A stretch of DNA of 34,163 bases, taken from NCBI GenBank assembly GCA_022827405.1, contig JAJDTA010000182.1, positions 1-34,163 on the forward strand. Reading direction: 5' to 3'. This DNA comes from Acidimicrobiia bacterium (GTDB taxonomy: Bacteria > Actinomycetota > Acidimicrobiia > Acidimicrobiales > Bin134). The translations under genes and the position numbers were made by a program. Below the pieces are notes generated by a model. It was not told the DNA's origin and did not search any database. It saw only the letters and a list, made by a program, of their open reading frames with translations. The first letter of the stretch is position 1, and every line of letters starts with the position of its first letter. This document shows positions 14,772 to 21,860 of the stretch, piece after piece.

Positions 14772-16274
14772 CTAAATCAGCTCAGCCATCCGCTCGGCTA
14801 CCGCGATGACGTTCAGGTTGGTATTCGCCCTCGGGGTCTCCGGCATGATCGAAGCGTCGCAAACCCGCAGCCCCTCAGTTCCCCACACCTGACCGCGGGG
14901 TCCGACCACCGCAGTTGGGTCATCGGCCGGGCCCATCGCGCACGTGCCCGCCCCGTGGTAGAAGGCCACGTGGTTGGCGAACACATGGGCCAACAGGTCC
15001 TCGCGGGCCAGTCTTGGGGGCAAGAAGACCGGTCCCTTCGCCACCTCTTGGTATGAGGGCGACGACAGCAGCTCCAGTCCCAGCTCGAAGGCTTCAACCA
15101 GACGCTCGAGATCAGGCTTGTGGGCCAAAAAGGGGTAGGTGATGGCCGGTGGATCTACGGGGTCGGCCGACACCGGACGGACTGATCCCCGGATCTCCAC
15201 CCGTTGCAGGGCGGCGTTGAAGGCGAAAATCGTGTCGAGGCCTCCAGCATCGGCTTGGCGCCGGGGATTGGCCGACAGGTCGATCATCCCGACAGGAAAG
15301 AGCTGAAGGTCGTTGGCGGGACCAGTCGAGCTGGTGAATCGCAGCAGGGTCTGAATGGTGACATCTTCGGGAGAGACCATCTTCGGCCTGGGAGCCGCAA
15401 ACAGGTAGACCGCCGGGTGATCGGAGAAGTTGGCCCCGACTCCGGGGCGGTTGGCGATCACGTCGATGCCCAAACCGGCCAGCTCCGAAGCCGGGCCGAC
15501 GCCAGAGCGCCACAGCAGCATCGGCGACTGGACCACGCCGGCAGCCACGATCACCTCGTGAGCGGGAATTGTCTCTGCTTGGCCGTCAACGACCGCTTCC
15601 ACCCCCGTGACCCGGTTGCCCCTCCAACGCATGGCCAGCGCCAGGCAATTGCCCCGAATCTCCAGGTTGGGCCGGCTCTGGACCTCTGGAGTCAGGTAGG
15701 CGTCGGCGGCCGACACCCGCTGGAGACCTCGGCGGTTTCGAGGCAGGGGGCCCGCACCAGACGAATTTGGTGCGTTGTGGTCGGAGATGTAGCCATGGCC
15801 CGCTGCTTGGCACGCCTCATAGAACACCGCGTGCACCGGGTTGAGCTCCGCTTGGGGCGTTCGGGCGATGGGCAGGGGGCCGTACCGGCCATGCCATTGA
15901 TCTTCTCCGTCGGGATCGGACTCCAGCCGCTGGAAGCTGCCCAGCACCGCTTCCCAGCGCCATTCATCGAAACCCCAGGCATCGAAATCTGCCGGCATGG
16001 CTCTCACTGCGATGCCGCCGTTCACCGCTGAGCTGCCCCCGAGCACCCGTCCCCGGGGATACGGCTGCGTCCTCCCACCGGGCAGCCTCACCTCATCGCC
16101 CCAGTCGTGGTCGGGGTGCGAGGACACCGTGATATCGGCCAGCTCCGGAGGCAGCTGCGTGCCGTGGTCGGGGCCAGCCTCCAAAAGCAACACCTGTCGG
16201 GAGGGGTCTTCCGACAACCGGGCAGCCAGCACCGACCCGGCCGAGCCCCCACCCACGATGACCGTGTCGAACAC
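14772..16274 (-). CDS. GMC family FAD-dependent oxidoreductase
   Basis: 500 residues from GTG 16274. N-terminal FAD-binding G-G-G-S-A-G (8-13) with a Glu at the end of beta 2 (L-L-L-E-A-G), the GMC signature G-R-V-L-G-G-S-S-A-V-N-G-G near residue 75-88, and C-terminal active-site motifs H-G-A-G-T-C-A-M-G (His440) and A-N-T-N-L-N (Asn484 region). Oxidises alcohols or similar groups with FAD. Its short length and N-terminus resemble the mycofactocin-associated GMC enzyme MftG, but no mycofactocin gene is in the window, so I do not name it. Lies 13 bp downstream of the enoyl-CoA hydratase gene on the same strand. Confidence 0.9.
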   Translation of the reverse strand: MFDTVIVGGGSAGSVLAARLSEDPSRQVLLLEAGPDHGTQLPPELADITVSSHPDHDWGDEVRLPGGRTQPYPRGRVLGGSSAVNGGIAVRAMPADFDAWGFDEWRWEAVLGSFQRLESDPDGEDQWHGRYGPLPIARTPQAELNPVHAVFYEACQAAGHGYISDHNAPNSSGAGPLPRNRRGLQRVSAADAYLTPEVQSRPNLEIRGNCLALAMRWRGNRVTGVEAVVDGQAETIPAHEVIVAAGVVQSPMLLWRSGVGPASELAGLGIDVIANRPGVGANFSDHPAVYLFAAPRPKMVSPEDVTIQTLLRFTSSTGPANDLQLFPVGMIDLSANPRRQADAGGLDTIFAFNAALQRVEIRGSVRPVSADPVDPPAITYPFLAHKPDLERLVEAFELGLELLSSPSYQEVAKGPVFLPPRLAREDLLAHVFANHVAFYHGAGTCAMGPADDPTAVVGPRGQVWGTEGLRVCDASIMPETPRANTNLNVIAVAERMAELI

Positions 16275-16287
16275 AGGCGGTATGCCC

Positions 16288-17055
16288 CTACTGGGCGGCC
16301 TTGTTGGATTCGCGTTCGCCCCGAACGAATGCCTCCCGGGCCTTGTCGCCCTCGCCCATGAGATTCAGCTCGTAGGTGAATCCCTGTTCGAACCGGTAGC
16401 TGCGGTGGACGTCCACTGGGTCGATCCCGTTGATCGACCATTTGGCTTTGCGGATAACTCCGGGCGGCTTGGACGCGATCACCCCTGCCACTCTGCGGGC
16501 CTCGTCCATGAGCTGATCGCCGGGGACAACGCTGAGCACGGTCCCCCACCGCTGGAGGTCTTCGGCAGCCACCGGCTCGCAGCTGTACATCATCCAGCGC
16601 ATGATCTTCTCCGGCACCAGCCGGGCGGTGTGGGTGGCAGCCCCCAGGGCCCCATTGTCCACCTCGGGCATGGAGAACTTGACCCCTTCGGCGGCCACAA
16701 CCAAATCGCAGTTCCCGGCGAGTCCGATGCCCAACCCCAGACAAAAGTCCTGAATCGCGGCGACAACGGGAACCGCGCAGTCATACACCGCTCCAAAGGC
16801 CTCATAGCAGGCGTCTCCGGTTCCGAGGACCCCCTCGAACCCCTCCATGGCCTGCATCTCTTTGATATCCACCCCGGCGTTGAATCCCCGCCCCACCGCG
16901 GTGAGGATGGCAACCCGCACGTTGGAGTCGTTCTTGTAGCTTCTAAAGATCTCGGCCAGCCGATAGGTGTCGGCGATATTGAGGGCGTTGACCGGCGGAT
17001 TGTCCATGGTGACCACGGCGATGCCCTGGTCATCGATGTCAGTGTGAATGGCCAC
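16288..17055 (-). CDS. Enoyl-CoA hydratase/isomerase family protein
   Basis: 255-residue crotonase. Oxyanion-hole segments G-R-G-F-N-A-G-V-D-I-K (55-65) and C-L-G-L-G-I-G-L-A-G-N-C-D (105-117), then F-S-M-P-E-V-D-N-G with the conserved Glu131. The second catalytic Glu of classical hydratases is not evident in the following G-A-L-G-A-A-T stretch, so isomerase or another crotonase reaction is possible. GTG start at 17055 with AAAGGAG 6 nt upstream. Paired with the GMC gene; divergent from the LLM oxidoreductase. Confidence 0.9.
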   Translation of the reverse strand: MAIHTDIDDQGIAVVTMDNPPVNALNIADTYRLAEIFRSYKNDSNVRVAILTAVGRGFNAGVDIKEMQAMEGFEGVLGTGDACYEAFGAVYDCAVPVVAAIQDFCLGLGIGLAGNCDLVVAAEGVKFSMPEVDNGALGAATHTARLVPEKIMRWMMYSCEPVAAEDLQRWGTVLSVVPGDQLMDEARRVAGVIASKPPGVIRKAKWSINGIDPVDVHRSYRFEQGFTYELNLMGEGDKAREAFVRGERESNKAAQ

Positions 17056-17167
17056 AGTGCGCTCCTTTGGCCGACCCTGGTTCTTGGCGGCTCAGCGTAC
17101 GCCTAGCCAGCGGCGGCTACTAGCTTCTACCCAAATAGAATTCCCGATCCCAGAAAGCGAGTCCATC

Positions 17168-18250
17168 TTGCGCATCGGCTATCTGATCGACACCAACCAC
17201 GGGTACTACGACCAGCCCCTCCCTGAACCCGATAGCGCGGCCGATGCCCTCGACGCCATGATCGAAGAGGGCATCCTGGCCGAGCAGTCGGGGTTCCACT
17301 CCATTCAGGTGCCCGATCGCCATGGCCGCACGGAGTCCTACTTCGGCTCGCCCCTGAATCTGCTGATGATCTTGGCCCGGGAGACCAGCAGAGTGGCCAT
17401 CGGCTCGTATTGCCTGGTCAACACGCTCTATCACCCCATGGAAGTGGCCGAGCAGTGCGCCATCATCGACAACATCTCCCGGGGCCGGCTGTACATGACC
17501 TGGGGTCGCGGATTCCACGCCGGCTACTGGGGGCAGTTCGGCGTTCCGTCGGAGCGGATGCTGGGCCGCTACCTGGAGAACGTGGCCATCATCGATAAGG
17601 CGCTTCAGTCCAAGGGCGAGCGGTTCAGCTGGGATGGCGACTTCTACCAGGTGAACGACGGACTGCTGTCCCCCAATTCCTACCAGCAGCCCCGGTTCCC
17701 GTTCTGGGGCGGCGGCCAGCTCCCTGCGGCCATCGAGCGGTGCGGGGTCTACGCCGAGTCGTGGACGTGTGACGACTTTCCCATCCTCAAAGAGACATGG
17801 GATGTGCAGGCCGGTGCCTATCGGGACAAGGCCATCGAGCACGGCAAGGAGCCGTTCATCGTCCTCATGCGCAAGGCATGGGTGGCCGACACCTTCGAGC
17901 AGGCCGCCGAGCAGTACGGCAGCCACTATGTGCCCGAGATGCGCTTTTATTGCGAGCAGGGAATTCTCGCCCACCATCCCGAGTTCGACTCCCCCGAGAA
18001 GATCACCACCGAATCGGCCCGAGAGCACATCGTGGTGGGTTCCCCCGCCCAATGCCGGGAGCGCTTGGAGCAGTATCACGAGGAGCTGGGCGTGCAGTAT
18101 TTCACCGTGCAGTTCCGCATGGTCACCGGCCCCTCGTTCGAAGCCACCCGGGAGCAGATCCAGCGCTTCGGCGAGGAGGTGGTGCAGCCCCTGCACCGCA
18201 AATACCCCGCCCCCGACCATCCGTCCATCCCCGAAGCCTGCCGGTGGTGA
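17168..18250 (+). CDS. LLM class flavin-dependent oxidoreductase
   Basis: 360 residues from TTG 17168, which gives the family-typical M-R-I-G-Y-L-I-D-T start. The frame is open to GTG 17048, but that would overlap the divergent hydratase start and adds a non-conserved leader. Luciferase-like TIM-barrel features: A-E-Q-S-G-F-H-S-I-Q-V-P-D, L-A-R-E-T-S-R-V-A-I-G-S, H-P-M-E-V-A-E-Q-C-A-I-I-D-N-I-S-R-G-R and W-G-R-G-F-H. Members use FMNH2 or F420; which one cannot be decided here, though F420 is common in actinobacteria. A TAGAAT at 17136-17141 is a possible -10. Followed after 4 bp by the MaoC-like pair, suggesting one operon. Confidence 0.88.
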   Translation: MRIGYLIDTNHGYYDQPLPEPDSAADALDAMIEEGILAEQSGFHSIQVPDRHGRTESYFGSPLNLLMILARETSRVAIGSYCLVNTLYHPMEVAEQCAIIDNISRGRLYMTWGRGFHAGYWGQFGVPSERMLGRYLENVAIIDKALQSKGERFSWDGDFYQVNDGLLSPNSYQQPRFPFWGGGQLPAAIERCGVYAESWTCDDFPILKETWDVQAGAYRDKAIEHGKEPFIVLMRKAWVADTFEQAAEQYGSHYVPEMRFYCEQGILAHHPEFDSPEKITTESAREHIVVGSPAQCRERLEQYHEELGVQYFTVQFRMVTGPSFEATREQIQRFGEEVVQPLHRKYPAPDHPSIPEACRW

Positions 18251-18254
18251 CCCG

Positions 18255-18710
18255 ATGACTTCGACAACAGAGACTCCGACAGTTGAACAACTGGAATCAC
18301 TGGTGGGAAGGCAGTTTCCCGGTGGAACTTATGCCGTGGACCCGTGGCGGGTTTGGCTGACCAACGACGTCATCGGCGCGCCCCAGCGGACCGACGGCAT
18401 CGCCCATCCCATGTTCTGCTACTACGCGGCCATGGCCGGCTTGGGCATCTCCATCGACGAGATGTTCACCCTTTGCTACGCGTCGGCCGACGATGGCCCG
18501 ATGTTCGGCGAATGCGACATTCAACAGCTGCGCCCCTTGGAGATCGGTGCCACCTACACCGTGCGGGGTGAGATCACCGGCGCAGTCCGCAAACAAGGGG
18601 AGCGCACGGGGACCTTTGACATCGTGGCCTTTCAGCTGGAGGTCGTTGCCCCCGATGGCGAAGTGTCGTCGGTGGTGTCCAATTCATTTATCTTCCCCAG
18701 GAGGCCCTAG
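18255..18710 (+). CDS. MaoC-like dehydratase, N-terminal (FAS1-like) subunit
   Basis: 151 residues from ATG 18255; the frame is open far upstream but that region is a shadow of the LLM gene. Hotdog-fold features of the N-terminal MaoC/FAS1-like dehydratase group: V-G-R-Q-F-P-G near the start, a W-L-T-N-D-V-I-G-A-P strand, and D-I-Q-Q-L-R-P-L-E-I-G-A-T-Y-T-V-R-G. The D-x-N-P-x-H hydratase motif is absent, so it is probably the non-catalytic partner of the next gene. Stop and next start overlap by one base (TAGTG). Confidence 0.8.
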   Translation: MTSTTETPTVEQLESLVGRQFPGGTYAVDPWRVWLTNDVIGAPQRTDGIAHPMFCYYAAMAGLGISIDEMFTLCYASADDGPMFGECDIQQLRPLEIGATYTVRGEITGAVRKQGERTGTFDIVAFQLEVVAPDGEVSSVVSNSFIFPRRP

Positions 18711-19123
18711 TGAGCGCGAATCCAACACCATCGGTGGGCGACGAGCTGCCCCCGATGGTTATCGAGTCGGTTGACGCCGAGAAGATGAAGACGATGGCCG
18801 CTCTGTTGGGCGATTCCAACCCCATCCACTGGGATGTCGACACCGTTAGGGAGCTCGGCATGGGCGACCAACCGGTGAATCAAGGGCCCAACAACTTGGG
18901 CTACGTGATGAACATGCTGGGCCATTGGGCCGGAGGCGCCGAACGCATCCAGAAGATCCGTGTGCGTTTTCTAGACAACGTCTTCGCCGGTGACCGCTTG
19001 GAGGCCGGCGGCACCGTGACCGCCGTCGGCGATGACGGCACCGTCGAGTGCGATGTCTGGCTGGCCCGAGACGGCACCCACCCGGTGCTGGCCGGAACGG
19101 CCACCCTGGTGCTGGTGGTCTAG
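18710..19123 (+). CDS. MaoC-like dehydratase, catalytic subunit
   Basis: 137 residues from GTG 18710. Single hotdog domain with the R-hydratase signature G-D-S-N-P-I-H-W-D (Asp35, His40), the catalytic dyad that hydrates enoyl-CoA. With the preceding subunit it forms a split pair like the heteromeric hydratases of mycobacterial fatty-acid synthesis and steroid side-chain degradation (family knowledge). Context beside an LLM flavoprotein, an enoyl-CoA hydratase and a GMC oxidase favours a catabolic acyl-CoA substrate. The stop shares CTAG with the convergent zinc permease gene. Confidence 0.85.
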   Translation: MSANPTPSVGDELPPMVIESVDAEKMKTMAALLGDSNPIHWDVDTVRELGMGDQPVNQGPNNLGYVMNMLGHWAGGAERIQKIRVRFLDNVFAGDRLEAGGTVTAVGDDGTVECDVWLARDGTHPVLAGTATLVLVV

Positions 19124-19983
19124 GCAGCCAGCCTCACGGTGTAGTTGCCGGAGAGCGACCGGATCAACAGGGCGAACAAGAACAGCACAACTGTGCCCAG
19201 GGTCATGGTGGCGCCAGCGGCGGTGTCGTGGTGATAGCTGATGAGCAAGCCGACGACCACGGAAACGGCGCCGATAGCGACCGCGGTGATCATGATGACT
19301 GGAATACGGCGAACCAGCATGGCGGCAGTGGATGGTGGTGCCACCAAGAAGGCAAAGACCAGCAAGTTCCCCACTGCCTGGAACGACGCCACGATAGAAA
19401 TGGCCAAAAGCGCTAGCAGAGCAGCGTGAGCCAGGCGGGGTCGAAGCCCCATCAGCCGAGCCTGCACCTCATCGAAGGTCATGACCAGGAAGGCGCGGTG
19501 AAAGAACATGATCCCCAACAATGCGATTCCGGCGATTGTCAACTGGCGAAGCAGGTCGCTGTCGGTGACCCCAGTAATTGAGCCAAACAAGAATCGGCTG
19601 AGATCACCGGAGTACGCCCCCGAGCTGCTGGACATGATCACAACTGCCAAGGCCAAGAACCCCACATAAAGCAATACGATTGAGCTGTCGTCAGGAAGTG
19701 GGGAGTGGTTGCGGATCAAGTTGATGCCGGAAATCATGACCAGCGCAGCAATCAGCGCACCCAACGTTGGGTCGCCCCCGACGATGAAGGCGATGGCTAA
19801 GCCGGGCAACACTCCATGGGCCAAGGCCTCGCCGAAGAAGCTCATCCCTCGAAGCACCACCCAAGTACCCACCGGTGATGTGGCCAGCACCGCCAGCAGC
19901 CCCGACCACAGGGCCTTTCGCATGAAGATGTTGTCTACGAAGGGCTCGATCCACCAGTCGAATGGACTGGTCAGAAACTCCAC
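19120..19983 (-). CDS. Zinc/manganese-type metal ABC transporter permease
   Basis: 287 residues with roughly eight hydrophobic segments in the ZnuB/AztB (ABC-3) pattern: G-T-W-V-V-L-R-G-M-S-F-F-G-E-A-L-A-H-G-V-L-P-G (residues about 38-60) is the hallmark loop, with later F-D-E-V-Q-A and a L-L-V-F-A-F-L-V-A-P-P-S-T-A segment. It moves Zn2+ (or Mn2+) across the cytoplasmic membrane with a binding lipoprotein and ATPase. GTG start at 19983, 26 bp after the binding-protein stop. The expected ATPase gene is missing between or beside them. Confidence 0.92.
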   Translation of the reverse strand: MEFLTSPFDWWIEPFVDNIFMRKALWSGLLAVLATSPVGTWVVLRGMSFFGEALAHGVLPGLAIAFIVGGDPTLGALIAALVMISGINLIRNHSPLPDDSSIVLLYVGFLALAVVIMSSSSGAYSGDLSRFLFGSITGVTDSDLLRQLTIAGIALLGIMFFHRAFLVMTFDEVQARLMGLRPRLAHAALLALLAISIVASFQAVGNLLVFAFLVAPPSTAAMLVRRIPVIMITAVAIGAVSVVVGLLISYHHDTAAGATMTLGTVVLFLFALLIRSLSGNYTVRLAA

Positions 19984-20009
19984 TCGCCCAACTTAGTTAA
20001 CCGAGCAGA

Positions 20010-21044
20010 TCAACCGAGCCCTTCGACGATCACCTGTGCGTTGCTGCGCATGAACCCGACGTAGGTATCAGCGCCGCTGTCCGCGGGACCCAGCGATCCG
20101 GTGTTCAAGGAGAGCACCTTCACGCCGGCCTCTCGGCCAAGGGCTTCAGCATCAGCGGTGCTGTGCGTGGTCTCCGAGAAGACTGCCGCCACACCGGTTT
20201 CTTCGATCACATGAACCAGTTCCTGAAGCCCCGCGGGGTTGGCCTCGGCCAGGGTGGAGCCACCCGGAATGACGGTCCCAATCAGCTGGAACCCGTAGCG
20301 ATCGGCGAAGTAGCCGAGGGCATCGTGGTTGGTGACCAACAGCCGATCCTCAGGATGCAGCGGAGCCAAGATGCCTTCGATTTCGTCGTCCACAGCAGTG
20401 AGCTCGCTGCGATAGGCCGCAACGCACTCATCTAGAGCCGCAGCATCGAGACCCGCTTGCGTGGCCAGGGCTTGGCTGAGCGCGGGCAACGCATTGGCGA
20501 CTCGAATGGGATCAAACCACACGTGGGGGTCATCACCGCCGTGGGCGTGGGCGTGGCCGTGGTCGTCCTCGTGCTCGTCGTGGTCGTCGTGGTCGTCCTC
20601 GTGGTCGTCGTGGTCGTCTTCGGTGTGGCCCATTTGCACCGTATTCGAACCGTATTCGATGGTCGAGATGTGGTCTGCCATATGGAATATCGGCGTACCG
20701 GCTTCCTCCACCGCTTCGAGAGTGTCCTCAAGGCCTTCTTCCAAATGGAGACCGTTGGCCACAATCAGCGGGGCGCTTTCCATCCGGCCCCGGTCTTGCA
20801 GCGAGGGCTGGAAGGCATGGGGGTCTCCCCCAGTTGGAATGAGGGTGACCACGTCGGCCAGCCCATCGCAGACCACGTTTGCCACCACGTCGCCCCATAT
20901 CGATGTTGTGACCACGATTGTCGGGACACCTTCGGACTCAGCCGCGTCGTCGTTCCCACACCCCGAAGCAATCAAGGCCAGTGCGCCCAGCAATAGCGCC
21001 GCACGAAAGGCAATTCGTCGAGAAGAATTGATAATGAGTCCCAT
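20010..21044 (-). CDS. Zinc ABC transporter substrate-binding lipoprotein with His-rich loop
   Basis: 344 residues, cluster 9 (ZnuA-like) binding protein. Lipoprotein signal: basic N-terminus, hydrophobic core and A-S-G-C lipobox (Cys29). Metal ligands in the usual order: G-G-D-P-H (His76), D-P-H-V-W (His174), an N-H-D-A-L-G-Y His and a late D-T-Y-V-G Asp. Residues 140-168 form a loop of His, Asp and Glu, the zinc-chaperoning loop that separates ZnuA-type from Mn-type proteins. First gene of the minus-strand transporter run and divergent from Zur and the small Cys-rich ORF. TAGGTT lies 7 nt before the ATG. Confidence 0.93.
   Translation of the reverse strand: MGLIINSSRRIAFRAALLLGALALIASGCGNDDAAESEGVPTIVVTTSIWGDVVANVVCDGLADVVTLIPTGGDPHAFQPSLQDRGRMESAPLIVANGLHLEEGLEDTLEAVEEAGTPIFHMADHISTIEYGSNTVQMGHTEDDHDDHEDDHDDHDEHEDDHGHAHAHGGDDPHVWFDPIRVANALPALSQALATQAGLDAAALDECVAAYRSELTAVDDEIEGILAPLHPEDRLLVTNHDALGYFADRYGFQLIGTVIPGGSTLAEANPAGLQELVHVIEETGVAAVFSETTHSTADAEALGREAGVKVLSLNTGSLGPADSGADTYVGFMRSNAQVIVEGLG
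20559..20620 (+). repeat. Degenerate GTG/GTC/CTC triplet repeat coding for the His/Asp loop
   Basis: About twenty consecutive triplets of the type GTG, GTC and CTC on the plus strand; on the coding (minus) strand these are His, Asp and Glu codons of the zinc-binding loop. Triplet slippage here would change loop length without breaking the frame. Confidence 0.8.
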
Positions 21045-21051
21045 TCCTGCA

Positions 21052-21091
21052 AACCTATTCCCGGGTCGGCGTCAATGGCAAACAGACCATT
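21052..21091 (-). promoter_or_regulatory. Candidate promoter and operator of the zinc-uptake genes
   Basis: Minus-strand TTGCCA (21081-21076) and TAGGTT (21057-21052) are 18 bp apart, the latter 7 nt before the binding-protein ATG. An inverted repeat AATGG-8-CCATT (21074-21091) overlaps the -35, a sensible place for Zur to act. It does not match the actinobacterial Zur consensus I remember, so the operator call is weak. Confidence 0.35.
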
Positions 21092-21120
21092 CGAAAGGCG
21101 CTCCGGCGAAAAGGAAGACC

Positions 21121-21348
21121 ATGGCGGCAATAGTCCACGCGCTGTACATCATCGGCCAGCTCATTGCGATCATGGGGGTGGTATTCGCCCTCCCCCTGGT
21201 GGTATGCGAATGCTGTCGGTATTGGTGGAAATGCCGGTGCGCCCGCCGTGAACAATGTCTAGGGACTACTGCGGGACTGACTGGATCCACATCCTCGCCG
21301 AAGGGTTGTTCAAGAAGTGCGTCGGTGCCATCCGAGGTAAGCCCCTAA
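21121..21348 (+). CDS. Small Cys-rich single-pass membrane protein (putative)
   Basis: 75 codons between the zinc-binding lipoprotein and Zur genes, co-oriented with zur. AAGGAAG (21111-21117) sits 3 nt before the ATG. Residues 4-28 are a continuous hydrophobic segment, immediately followed by a Cys/Arg/Trp cluster with the pattern C-x-C-C-x5-C-x-C-x5-C (Cys29, 31, 32, 38, 40, 46) and a Ser-rich tail with Cys63. Third-position GC is high in the first ~45 codons, as in real genes here, and lower in the tail. Its TAA lies 14 bp before the Zur start. I know no family; membrane metal binding is an inference from the Cys cluster and the zinc locus. Confidence 0.45.
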   Translation: MAAIVHALYIIGQLIAIMGVVFALPLVVCECCRYWWKCRCARREQCLGTTAGLTGSTSSPKGCSRSASVPSEVSP

Positions 21349-21362
21349 AATAGAGAACGCGA

Positions 21363-21833
21363 ATGACTGGGCAACCACTACCGGGCGCGATCGACAGGAA
21401 TTCCCTCATCGAGCTGCACTCCCAAATCAGCAACCGATTGGCCCAGCAAGATCACCGCTATACCAAAGGTCGAAAGCAACTGGTTGAGATCCTGGCCCGA
21501 GCCGGACAGCCCATGACGTTGCCCGACATCGTGGGAGCAGATCCCAAAATGGCCCGGAGCTCGGCTTATCGCAACCTCGACATACTGGTTCGCTGCGGTG
21601 TCATCCGGCGGATCAACTCGGGAGGTGATTACTCCCACTTCGAATTGGCCGAACCGTTGCTCGGCCACCATCACCACCTCATCTGCGTCAGCTGCGGCAA
21701 TATTGAGGACATTCATCTCGACAGCGACATCGAACATTTGGTGGGCAAGAGCCTGAGTGAGATCGCAGACCGAACCGGCTTCACCCCTATCCAACACAGC
21801 CTCGACCTTCACGGGCACTGCGCCCGTTGCTGA
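21363..21833 (+). CDS. zur: Fur family regulator, probably Zur
   Basis: 156 residues. Winged-helix N-terminus (R-Y-T-K-G-R-K-Q-L-V-E-I-L; A-R-S-S-A-Y-R-N-L recognition helix) and a Fur dimerisation domain with H-H-H-H-L-I-C (102-108). Structural zinc site is Cys108/Cys111 with Cys153/Cys156. Zinc specificity is inferred from its position divergent from the ZnuA-like gene. As Zn-bound repressor it should shut off uptake. The start at 21363 has no good Shine-Dalgarno; TAAAAT at 21346-21351 is a possible -10, giving a very short leader. The acyl-CoA dehydrogenase gene follows after 27 bp. Confidence 0.88.
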   Translation: MTGQPLPGAIDRNSLIELHSQISNRLAQQDHRYTKGRKQLVEILARAGQPMTLPDIVGADPKMARSSAYRNLDILVRCGVIRRINSGGDYSHFELAEPLLGHHHHLICVSCGNIEDIHLDSDIEHLVGKSLSEIADRTGFTPIQHSLDLHGHCARC

Positions 21834-21860
21834 ACCGTTACCGAGGCTTCGCCCTGGACA

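Noticed and set aside
14772-16274. Naming the GMC enzyme mftG
   Set aside because: There is resemblance, but no mftA-F gene is in the window, and GMC subfamilies cannot be separated reliably by eye.
17769-18254. Long upstream extension of the first MaoC-like gene
   Set aside because: This stretch is the LLM oxidoreductase gene read in another frame; ATG 18255 starts the conserved protein.
20559-20620. CRISPR-like or regulatory repeat
   Set aside because: The triplet repeat is coding and makes the His/Asp loop typical of zinc-binding lipoproteins.
21011-21030. CAATTC-8-GAATTG inverted repeat as a Zur operator
   Set aside because: It lies inside the signal-peptide codons of the binding protein, downstream of the proposed start, and does not match a known Zur box.
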